From Anaerolineaceae bacterium (GTDB lineage Bacteria; Chloroflexota; Anaerolineae; Anaerolineales; Anaerolineaceae), in NCBI GenBank assembly GCA_028714615.1, contig JAQTMA010000172.1, positions 1-8,816 on the forward strand: a DNA stretch of 8,816 nucleotides, in the 5' to 3' direction. Of the stretch, positions 1-6,115 are shown in pieces. Numbering within the stretch: position 1 is the first letter of the stretch; each line of letters begins with the position of its first letter. The notes under the pieces are model-generated. The model was not told the origin of the DNA, did no database searches, and saw nothing but the letters and a program-made list of their open reading frames with translations. Made by a program: the position numbers and the translations under genes.

Positions 1-227
1 CCGGCTCCATGTTCGAACTGGATGCTATCGCCGGGGTGGCCATTGGGGGCATCGCCATGACCGGCGGACGCGGTATGATCGCAGGATCGTTCCTGGGTGC
101 GCTCATGGTGCAGATGATCGAAGGCGTACTCATTGCTGCCCGCATTCCGCCCTTCTTGAACGGGTTGGTTAAGGGCATTATCATCATCTTCACAGTGCTC
201 CTGCAACGCAAGAAGGGGAACAGTTAA
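1..227 (+). CDS. RbsC-type monosaccharide ABC transporter permease, C-terminal fragment (5' end outside window)
   Basis: This is the last ~75 residues of an inner-membrane permease of the ribose/xylose/arabinose ABC importer family. The reading frame is already open at base 3 (Gly-Ser before the first Met at base 9), so the gene begins upstream and that Met is internal. The visible sequence ELDAIAGVAIGG followed by GGRG and a glycine-rich hydrophobic stretch is the conserved family signature near the C-terminus. A final membrane segment (about GLVKGIIIIFTVLLQ) and a short basic tail precede TAA at 225-227. The permease passes a monosaccharide across the membrane with a periplasmic-type binding protein and an ATPase not seen here. 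It converges on the minus-strand glycosidase operon. Family assignment is solid; the sugar cannot be told from this fragment. Confidence 0.88.
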   Translation, partial: GSMFELDAIAGVAIGGIAMTGGRGMIAGSFLGALMVQMIEGVLIAARIPPFLNGLVKGIIIIFTVLLQRKKGNS

Positions 228-287
228 AGGAGAACGCTTGCAGACCGAATTGACTCAACCCGGACCTGGGGGATGGTAAAGGCAATG

Positions 288-333
288 TTCCCTACCCACG
301 TTTCCAGGGAATTATCTACCATGAGTAGGGGAA
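288..333. terminator. Weak inverted repeat between convergent genes, possible terminator
   Basis: The 113 bases between the permease stop and the GH43 stop contain TTCCCTAC (288-295) and GTAGGGGAA (325-333), which pair with one bulged G across a ~29-base loop. The position between convergent stops fits a bidirectional terminator. However, the loop is long and neither side is followed by a clear T-run, so an intrinsic terminator is only weakly supported. Confidence 0.25.
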
Positions 334-340
334 AGGTTTA

Positions 341-1753
341 CTAACGGCTGAGCGCCAAGCCGGCGAACTCAGCCGCAGTATTTCGGGAAAACAAGGTCAG
401 ACTTAAAGGGACTCCCCTGGTGGGCAACTCCCAGGCCAGGCGCGGGCCATCAATTGACAGGCTCAAGGAGGTTTCAGCCACTTCCAGCCGCAGCAAGTGG
501 AAAGACTGAAGGTCGAATCCTTCCGGAAGCCTGGCTTCCAGCGCTTCACCGACTTCCAGGCGCGCCTGGTTATTATCATCATCAAGCGACAGGCGCAATA
601 TCTCTGGCTGGCTTCCCGACATGGAAAGCCCGATCTCGCCGCCGGGTTGGGCAAACCGCAGGCTTAGCTCCAGCAGGAATGCCTGAGGCAAATCTTCCAT
701 AACCACCTTAGCCGGCTCGCCCGTGGAGATCAACTGGCGTTCATTTCCTACCGGTTGCCAGAAGCCTGAGTGGACGTGGAAGCGTTCGAAGCCGGCGGTC
801 AACGGCGGCGTAGGCGCGGGTTGCGTCGCCGTGCTTGGCCCATAGACGACCAACCGCTCTCCCTCCCATCCCAAGGGGTCAATCGCAAGCACCCGCTCCC
901 TGGTCTCGAGCAGCCAGCGGTGGTAGACGCAGTATAACTGCCGATTATCTGGGCCACGCACCACGGAGTTATGCCCCGGCCCAATCACACCTCGCTGCGG
1001 GTCGGAGCGCAGTACCGGGGGCGTCTCCATACCGTCGCAGGGTTGCGCCCATTCGCCGGGTGAATCCAGGCGGTCCGACACGCCGTAGCTGACGCCATAC
1101 GAGGCGTCCTGCCAGTTACCGGCGCTGAACATCTGGTAATATCGACCGCCATGTTTGAGTACGAAAGGTCCTTCAACGGTGTGCCAGCGAACCCCACCTT
1201 TTTCCACCCGGTGAGGATTGAATATTTGCCAGTCGTAACGGGCGCGCGTCACCGGGCGCGGTTTACCTGCCAGGGTGAAGGGATCGAGCATGAGATCGAC
1301 CGCCGTGCCGGTGCCGACTCGCGCGACCTCCAGGTAATCCGTCGCGTAGAAGAGATACCAGGCGCCATCCTCGTCGACGAACACATGCGAATCGATGGCG
1401 AACCGCTCGGAGGTCAGTTGCCTACCCCGATCGGTAAAAGGACCTTCCGGCCGGGTAGATGTCCCCACCCGGATTTGCATTTGCTCGCCATTGCCAACCG
1501 AGTAATACAGGTAAAAAATGCCATCCTGGTAGGTCACCTCCGGAGCCCAATAGCTGGGATAATCGCCGGGCAGCGGGTCCAATGCGCCGGAGACGTACTC
1601 CCAGTGAACCAGGTCGGTGGAGTGCAGGATGCCAAAGGCGCGATCACCGGCCTCTTTTCTGGTGAAGTAGCACCAATATTCCCCGCAATGCTTAAGCACG
1701 AATGGGTCAGGACAGGAATGCCGGTAGACAGGGTTGAGATACGTTGGCTGCAT
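341..1753 (-). CDS. Cytoplasmic GH43 family glycosidase (arabinofuranosidase/xylosidase type) with C-terminal beta-rich domain
   Basis: This 470-residue protein has a GH43 five-bladed propeller at about residues 5-305. The family triad is visible: Asp16 in SCPDPFVL (general base), Asp121 in AIDSHVF (pKa modulator and orienting residue) and Glu194 in TVEGPFV (general acid). His261 lies in GPGHNSV, the central-channel histidine typical of the family. A Pro/Thr-rich linker (about 307-318) leads to a ~150-residue beta-rich domain (322-470), probably an accessory beta-sandwich. There is no signal peptide, so the enzyme should act in the cytoplasm on imported oligosaccharides, releasing terminal arabinose or xylose. 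It is the last gene of the operon, with its ATG 8 bases after the GH1-like stop. The ribosome site is weak (GGA about 11 bases upstream), which suggests translational coupling. Activity within GH43 cannot be fixed from sequence. Confidence 0.92.
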   Translation of the reverse strand: MQPTYLNPVYRHSCPDPFVLKHCGEYWCYFTRKEAGDRAFGILHSTDLVHWEYVSGALDPLPGDYPSYWAPEVTYQDGIFYLYYSVGNGEQMQIRVGTSTRPEGPFTDRGRQLTSERFAIDSHVFVDEDGAWYLFYATDYLEVARVGTGTAVDLMLDPFTLAGKPRPVTRARYDWQIFNPHRVEKGGVRWHTVEGPFVLKHGGRYYQMFSAGNWQDASYGVSYGVSDRLDSPGEWAQPCDGMETPPVLRSDPQRGVIGPGHNSVVRGPDNRQLYCVYHRWLLETRERVLAIDPLGWEGERLVVYGPSTATQPAPTPPLTAGFERFHVHSGFWQPVGNERQLISTGEPAKVVMEDLPQAFLLELSLRFAQPGGEIGLSMSGSQPEILRLSLDDDNNQARLEVGEALEARLPEGFDLQSFHLLRLEVAETSLSLSIDGPRLAWELPTRGVPLSLTLFSRNTAAEFAGLALSR

Positions 1754-1761
1754 AGCGGGTT

Positions 1762-3063
1762 CTATCCGAATAGATGCGTGCAGTCTCCAAAGGCATCTAA
1801 ATCCGGGCTATCCGCCGCAGGCACAGGTAGCATCCGTTGAGCTATATGCCGCCGGAAGCGTTCGACCAGGGGCGTCTCTTCCCGCCGGAAGACCCCCTCG
1901 GCGTCGAAGTCGCAATCATATAGCCCGAGGTGGATGGTGTAATGGTTCAGGGGCATGCGACCACGGCGGTAATCCCAGTTGAACATGCTGAAAAGTGGGA
2001 ACCAAGTATAGCCCACCAGCGGGAGACCGGCTGCGCGCAGCTCGCGCGCCACTCGAATCGTCTCGTCCATCCACCTGCCCCGCCCCCTTACACTTGCCCG
2101 AGCGGAAGTCTCGGTGACCATCACCGGCATCTGGTAGCGCTGGTGGGCTTCCACCAGGCGTTCCGCGAGAGTTGCGCCGGGGGTGGGAGCCCGCAGTCGG
2201 TAAAGACCATGCCCGCCCTTGCGCTGGACGAGCGCACCATGCGACCAGGGATAGTAGTTTGCTCCGAAGACGTCAAAGCGCACCCGGTTCTCGCGAAACC
2301 AGGTGAAATCCGCATCCGTAAAGCCGTGTTCCCTCAGGTAGCTGTACAAGGGGTAGTTTTCGTCCACCCGGCCGGTGCACAAATCGAAGCTCAAGAACTG
2401 GCGGGCATTGTTTTGCTCCACGCGTGCCTGCAAGCCAGGATCGTTCCCCTGGAACCAGTTGTGCCACAAGGCTTCCACCTGGACCGAGACCAGCTCTGGG
2501 CGGGCAATCTGCAAAGCGCGCACGGTGTGCACAATGCCGCGCGCGCAAGCAGCCAATACCTTCACGAACCCATCGTCGCCGGATAGGTATGGAGGCCATT
2601 CGCCACGCTGACCACAATACTGGGCGTTGATGACTGGTTCATTCATCGGTGTGTATAACCGTACCAGGCTTGTATAGCGCTCCAACACGGCTATCGCGTA
2701 TTCTGCCACGCGTTCGGTGTAGCTAGCATTGATGAAGCTATTGTCCAGCCACAGTGGAGTGCCATAGTGCATCAAATCCAGGATCGGGGTGATGCCCTTC
2801 TGCACGACCATGTACTCCAAGACGGCATCCGTCCACCGCCAATCCCAGGTTTCTGGTCCAGGTTGGACCCTGTACCAGGGCACTCCCCAGCGCATGGCTT
2901 GTACGCCGGCTTCCGCTGCCCGGTCGATATCGGTTTGCCACTGAGAATAATGTTGGGTCAACTCGTATTCGTCCATCGCCCGCAAGCCAGGTCGGGCCTG
3001 GGGGATAAAACTGTCTTCGATTCCGGTTGCCCAGCAGAACTGTGAGGTGTCCAGTGTGATCAT
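1762..3063 (-). CDS. GH1-like family glycoside hydrolase (beta-glycosidase), cytoplasmic
   Basis: This (beta/alpha)8-barrel glycosidase resembles family 1 (clan GH-A) and has 433 residues from the ATG at 3061-3063. TPMNEP carries Glu142 as the probable acid/base, and MVTETSA carries Glu318 as the probable nucleophile. NYYPWS near residue 269 matches the GH1 NYY region, and the N-terminal AMRWGVPWYRVQP resembles the GH1 strand-2 motif FRxSxxWxRxxP. The nucleophile context is VTETSA, not the usual I/VTENG, and the protein is a little short for GH1, so it is a divergent member. No signal peptide is seen. An in-frame TTG at 3067-3069 would add two residues; GGAG is 10 bases before the ATG and only 4 before the TTG, so I chose the ATG. 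It lies between two GH43 genes and probably hydrolyses imported oligosaccharides. Substrate unknown. Confidence 0.85.
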   Translation of the reverse strand: MITLDTSQFCWATGIEDSFIPQARPGLRAMDEYELTQHYSQWQTDIDRAAEAGVQAMRWGVPWYRVQPGPETWDWRWTDAVLEYMVVQKGITPILDLMHYGTPLWLDNSFINASYTERVAEYAIAVLERYTSLVRLYTPMNEPVINAQYCGQRGEWPPYLSGDDGFVKVLAACARGIVHTVRALQIARPELVSVQVEALWHNWFQGNDPGLQARVEQNNARQFLSFDLCTGRVDENYPLYSYLREHGFTDADFTWFRENRVRFDVFGANYYPWSHGALVQRKGGHGLYRLRAPTPGATLAERLVEAHQRYQMPVMVTETSARASVRGRGRWMDETIRVARELRAAGLPLVGYTWFPLFSMFNWDYRRGRMPLNHYTIHLGLYDCDFDAEGVFRREETPLVERFRRHIAQRMLPVPAADSPDLDAFGDCTHLFG

Positions 3064-3080
3064 GCGCAATTTGCTCCAGA

Positions 3081-3117
3081 TCGGGTGACCTGTGACCAGA
3101 AGCCTGTGAAGACCCGA
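3081..3117 (-). repeat. Inverted repeat with an internal direct repeat in the GH43-GH1 intergenic gap
   Basis: The 69 bases between the GH43 lipoprotein stop and the GH1-like ATG contain TCGGGT (3081-3086) and ACCCGA (3112-3117), a perfect 6-bp inverted repeat with a 25-base loop. Inside the loop CCTGTGA occurs twice (3089-3095 and 3103-3109). It could form a modest mRNA hairpin just before the GH1 ribosome site. The repeat is short and its role is unproven. Confidence 0.3.
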
Positions 3118-3132
3118 ATTAAATGGGTGGGG

Positions 3133-4203
3133 TTATGGAATCGGCTGCGGGTCATCAGTAGGTCCCTGCATCACCGGCGCGCCGTCCACGAATTTGACCG
3201 GGTCAATCCGGAAGCTGCGCGCCCCTCCCGGGTAGCCAACATCCGGCGCCGTCCAGGCGTGATACGCCATCCAGAAGTTACCCTTCGGGTCGGTGAAGAA
3301 GGTCTCGCCACCCGGACCCATGACTTTTTTGGTGTACTGGAAGATGGGATGATCAAGCGGTTTTTTGCACGGTCCGGTAGCGCTATCACAGGTCGCATAG
3401 CTGACAGCATAGAAGAGACTTTCCCACCTATTGGCTGAGTAAAACAGGTAGTAGCGGTTTCCGTCGTAAACCATCGCTGGGTTCTCGATCAAAGGGCGCT
3501 CCCAGGGCTGGTCACGTACAAGCAGACTGGTCGGCTCGCCCTCCAGTGAAAGCCCATCCGCGCTCAGCGGTTGCACCCATAGCGCAACTTCTATACCGCA
3601 GCAATTGCCGTCATTCTTCCAATAAATATACAGCTTGCCATCGACATCGGCGAAGGGATACGGGTCAATTGAGCCGCCCAGGTCTTTCTGGCAGATGAAA
3701 GCGGCTGTACTGTCGTCTTTGAACAGCCCTTCCGGGCTATTGCTGACTGCCCGCGAGATACACTGCTTATCAGATTCCTTATCGTGGGCCACGTAGTACA
3801 GCACAAAGGCATCGCCGATCTTGATCACACCAGGCGCCCATATCCGTGGCTCGTTGAGCTCAACCCATTCTGGCAGGCCGGGCAAGACCTCCCCTAGCCA
3901 ATCCCAATGAGATAGGTCTGTGGAGCGGATAGCAGGGGTGTTGGCGTTAGCGGTGTTGGTGGAGTAAGCGTAATAGGTATCACCCACGCGCAAAACGAAT
4001 GGGTCCGGAAAATCACGGTTATAGACCGGGTTGTCATAAGCCGGTCCGGTGATCGGTGTCCTCGTGGGTGGGAGCGGGAGGGCAGTCGGCGCTCTTGTGA
4101 CCGCCGCGGTTGGCGTCTTTTTCGGAGCTGCCGCGTCCGGTGAGCAGCCAACCAGGAAAAACATCAGGAGGATAATAAAGATGTGGATTAAGCGCGGATG
4201 CAT
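3133..4203 (-). CDS. Extracytoplasmic GH43 family glycosidase, lipoprotein
   Basis: This 356-residue enzyme has a lipoprotein signal: a hydrophobic stretch at residues 5-18 and lipobox LVGC with Cys20 as the lipidated residue. A Pro/Thr/Ala-rich tether (about 21-53) follows, then a GH43 propeller from about 57 to 350. The triad is Asp67 in DFPDPFV, Asp180 in GSIDPYPF and Glu240 in PLIENPAMV. Where other GH43 enzymes have GPGH, this one reads GPGGETFF followed by AYHAW, a pattern I associate with secreted arabinan-type GH43 branches (from memory). The mature domain has six cysteines (148, 171, 201, 202, 272, 279), consistent with disulfides outside the cytoplasm. Its ATG is 3 bases after the MalG stop, and its AAGGG ribosome site overlaps the end of that gene, so the two are probably coupled. 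Likely role: release of pentoses or short oligomers at the cell surface. Exact linkage is unknown. Confidence 0.9.
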   Translation of the reverse strand: MHPRLIHIFIILLMFFLVGCSPDAAAPKKTPTAAVTRAPTALPLPPTRTPITGPAYDNPVYNRDFPDPFVLRVGDTYYAYSTNTANANTPAIRSTDLSHWDWLGEVLPGLPEWVELNEPRIWAPGVIKIGDAFVLYYVAHDKESDKQCISRAVSNSPEGLFKDDSTAAFICQKDLGGSIDPYPFADVDGKLYIYWKNDGNCCGIEVALWVQPLSADGLSLEGEPTSLLVRDQPWERPLIENPAMVYDGNRYYLFYSANRWESLFYAVSYATCDSATGPCKKPLDHPIFQYTKKVMGPGGETFFTDPKGNFWMAYHAWTAPDVGYPGGARSFRIDPVKFVDGAPVMQGPTDDPQPIP

Positions 4204-4206
4204 GGA

Positions 4207-5076
4207 TCAACCCTTCAACCCGGTCATGGCGATGCTCCGCACGATATACCGTTGCAGGAAGACGTAGATTATCAGCACAGGCACGCTGACCACGAGCGCG
4301 CCGGCCATTAACTTGCCATAATCAAAGGTATATTGTCCCTGCAAGGTCGCCAATCCGACCGGCAAGGTCTGCATCTCGCGTACGTTCCCCAAAATCAATA
4401 GCGGCCACAGGAAATCGTTCCATGATCCCAGGAAGGTGATCACTCCCAGGGTTGCCAGTGCGCCGCGCGACAAGGGTAGGACGACGGAAAGGAAGGTGGT
4501 CAGCACGCTGGCGCCATCAATCTGCGCAGCCTCTTCAAGTTCTTTGGGGATGCTTTGGAAAAACTGGCGCATGAAGAAGACCCCAAAGACCCCGGAGAGA
4601 CCGGGCACGATCACCCCTTGGAATTTACCGATCCAATGCAACTTCGCGATGGTGATGTAGTTCGGAATCAAGAACATCACCCCCGGCATCACCATGGTCG
4701 CCAGGAGCAGGCTAAAGATCAGGTTCCGGCCGCGGAAGTCCATCCGGGCGTAGGCGTAGCCCGCCAGCGCGTCGATGATTAAGATAAAGCCTGTGAACAG
4801 GACGGCGATGATCAGGCTGTTGGAAAACCAGTTGGCAACAGGCAGGGTTTTGTCGGCAAAAATCGAGCGGAAGTTATTCAGTGTGGGATTTACAGGAATC
4901 CAGTTAGGGTTGAGCCATTCTTCGAACGGTTTAAATGCGGTTACAAGCATCCAGATCAGCGGCAACAGGAAAAACAGGGCAAACAGGATCAGCAATGCGT
5001 AGTAAAATGCCTTGTTTAGAGCTCCTCCACCGATACCCAGCCCTACGCTCTTGCTTTCGGTATCTATCGCACTCAT
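4207..5076 (-). CDS. MalG-type carbohydrate ABC transporter permease
   Basis: This 289-residue inner-membrane permease of the CUT1 (oligosaccharide) ABC importer family has about six hydrophobic segments, near residues 25-47, 85-108, 117-138, 153-170, 197-228 and 256-275. The cytoplasmic coupling loop is clear: PKELEEAAQIDGAS at 178-190 is the EAA motif that docks on the ATPase. The C-terminal VRSIAMTGLKG is the usual MalG-type ending. The ATG at 5074-5076 has AAGGAG 7 bases upstream, a strong site. It begins 17 bases after the MalF-type gene, with which it should form a heterodimer, and its TGA is 3 bases before the next start. The substrate is probably the oligosaccharide handled by the surrounding GH43 and GH1-like enzymes. 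Confidence 0.95.
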   Translation of the reverse strand: MSAIDTESKSVGLGIGGGALNKAFYYALLILFALFFLLPLIWMLVTAFKPFEEWLNPNWIPVNPTLNNFRSIFADKTLPVANWFSNSLIIAVLFTGFILIIDALAGYAYARMDFRGRNLIFSLLLATMVMPGVMFLIPNYITIAKLHWIGKFQGVIVPGLSGVFGVFFMRQFFQSIPKELEEAAQIDGASVLTTFLSVVLPLSRGALATLGVITFLGSWNDFLWPLLILGNVREMQTLPVGLATLQGQYTFDYGKLMAGALVVSVPVLIIYVFLQRYIVRSIAMTGLKG

Positions 5077-5093
5077 CGAACCACTCCTTGAAA

Positions 5094-6035
5094 TTATGAC
5101 CTTTCGGTTTGCCCGAACACCTTAAAATTTACCGCCGTGAGAAACAGAAGCATGATCGCCAGGAGAATCGACATTGCGGCGGCTCTACCCATCTGGCCGC
5201 GACCGATGCCCTCGATGAAAATGCGGTAAATAATCGTCTCCGTCCTCTGGACTGGCCCGCCAGCCGTCATAATGTACGGTTGCCCAAACAGGTTAGCGGA
5301 TGCGATCATCGTTATGGTGATGACAAAGATCAGCACCGATCTCATCATGGGAATGGTGATGTTAAAGAACTGCTGGACCGGGCTGGCTCCGTCGATCGCA
5401 GCCGCCTCATAAAGGCTGGTTGGGATTTCCTGGAGCGCTGCCAGGAAGATAACCGTATTGAAACCGATCGTCCACCAGATAGTTGCAATGGTGATCGAGA
5501 TCCAGGCTTCGGGCATCCTCCCCAACCAGTTAATGGTTGGCAGACCGACGATTTCCAGGTAGTGGTTGAGCAAGCCTCCCTCGCGCTGGAAGATCCATAA
5601 CCACAATATGGAGGCAACCGTCACTGAGAGGGCATAGGGCGCGAAGTAGATCATACGGAACATATTGCGGCCGCGGTACTTGCCGTTCAGAAGCACAGCC
5701 AGTAGGAGCGCAACTATCACCAGGGGGATGACGCTCCACAACAGGAACTGACCGGTGTTGCTCATCGAGCGCCAGAAGTCGCGATACTGTACTGTGGTCG
5801 GTGTAAATACCTGCAGGTAATTATTAAACCCGACGAACGGCCGGTGTTCGGGTCGTAAATAATCAAACTGGAACAAACTGATGTATAGACCGTAGAAGAA
5901 TGGATACGCCAGGAAGGCCAGGAAGAAGATCGAGTGCGGGAGGATGAACAGGTACGGGACGATGCCCGACTTCCGGTGTTTTTTGACGGCTGGCGCAGTT
6001 GCTTGGACCACTTGGTCTTGCAATGTTCTATCCAA
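5094..6035 (-). CDS. MalF-type carbohydrate ABC transporter permease
   Basis: This 313-residue CUT1-family permease partners the MalG-type protein. It has a basic N-terminus, then about six membrane segments (near 27-52, 95-116, 127-149, 178-200, 231-250 and 286-303). The EAA loop is IPTSLYEAAAIDGAS at 204-218, and PYIMTAGGP near 253 is a typical MalF-type motif. The start is TTG at 6033-6035. The first upstream start-like ATG (6041-6043) is out of frame, and the next in-frame upstream candidate is only a CTG. AAAAGGA lies 8 bases upstream of the TTG. The ribosome site and the TTG are the two arms of a perfect hairpin (see 6033-6051), so initiation may be limited or controlled. It follows the binding-protein gene by 80 bases, a gap that also holds a strong GC-rich hairpin. 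Confidence 0.95.
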   Translation of the reverse strand: MDRTLQDQVVQATAPAVKKHRKSGIVPYLFILPHSIFFLAFLAYPFFYGLYISLFQFDYLRPEHRPFVGFNNYLQVFTPTTVQYRDFWRSMSNTGQFLLWSVIPLVIVALLLAVLLNGKYRGRNMFRMIYFAPYALSVTVASILWLWIFQREGGLLNHYLEIVGLPTINWLGRMPEAWISITIATIWWTIGFNTVIFLAALQEIPTSLYEAAAIDGASPVQQFFNITIPMMRSVLIFVITITMIASANLFGQPYIMTAGGPVQRTETIIYRIFIEGIGRGQMGRAAAMSILLAIMLLFLTAVNFKVFGQTERS

Positions 6036-6051
6036 AAGGACATTCCTTTTG
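6033..6051 (-). promoter_or_regulatory. Perfect 8-bp hairpin sequestering the RBS and TTG start of the MalF-type gene
   Basis: On the minus-strand transcript CAAAAGGA, loop AUG, UCCUUUUG forms a perfect 8-bp stem. The 5' arm contains the Shine-Dalgarno AAAAGGA and the 3' arm ends in the UUG start codon. In the folded state both would be hidden from the ribosome. The three-base loop is tight and the stem AU-rich, so it may open easily. The structure is read directly from sequence; regulatory function is inferred. Confidence 0.6.
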
Positions 6052-6067
6052 AGCAGGTGTATAGCAA

Positions 6068-6101
6068 CCGCGGGAAGGGAAGCGGGATTCCCTCCCCGCG
6101 G
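6068..6101 (-). promoter_or_regulatory. Strong intercistronic hairpin downstream of the sugar-binding protein gene
   Basis: CCGCGGGAAGGGAA (6068-6081) and TTCCCTCCCCGCGG (6088-6101) pair over 14 bp around a 6-base loop; the one non-Watson-Crick pair is a G-U wobble in the minus-strand RNA. It starts 14 bases after the binding-protein stop and 16 bases before the start-site hairpin of the MalF-type gene. No T-run follows, so it is not a classic terminator. In known binding-protein-dependent operons such hairpins protect the upstream mRNA 3' end and lower expression of the permeases; the same role is inferred here. Confidence 0.75.
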
Positions 6102-6115
6102 AACCAGGTGAAAGC

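Noticed and set aside
1151..1840. 229-codon open frame on the plus strand
   Set aside because: It lies entirely opposite the GH43 gene and the end of the GH1-like gene, both with intact catalytic motifs. Its translation has no recognisable domain; it is an antisense shadow.
1930..2586. 218-codon open frame on the plus strand
   Set aside because: It is opposite the GH1-like gene, with low-complexity His/Pro-rich translation and no good ribosome site.
5109..5600. 163-codon open frame on the plus strand
   Set aside because: It is antisense to the MalF-type permease, whose EAA loop and membrane segments are clear; the translation is unusually Arg/His/Asp-rich and hydrophilic.
5762..6067. 101-codon minus-strand frame starting upstream of the MalF-type gene and including the loop ATG
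   Set aside because: It overlaps the permease in another frame, gives a Ser/Arg-rich translation and no known family; the permease frame carries the conserved sequence.
6068..6101. Hairpin as a rho-independent terminator ending the operon
   Set aside because: No T-run follows on the transcribed strand, and the permeases needed by the binding protein lie immediately downstream.
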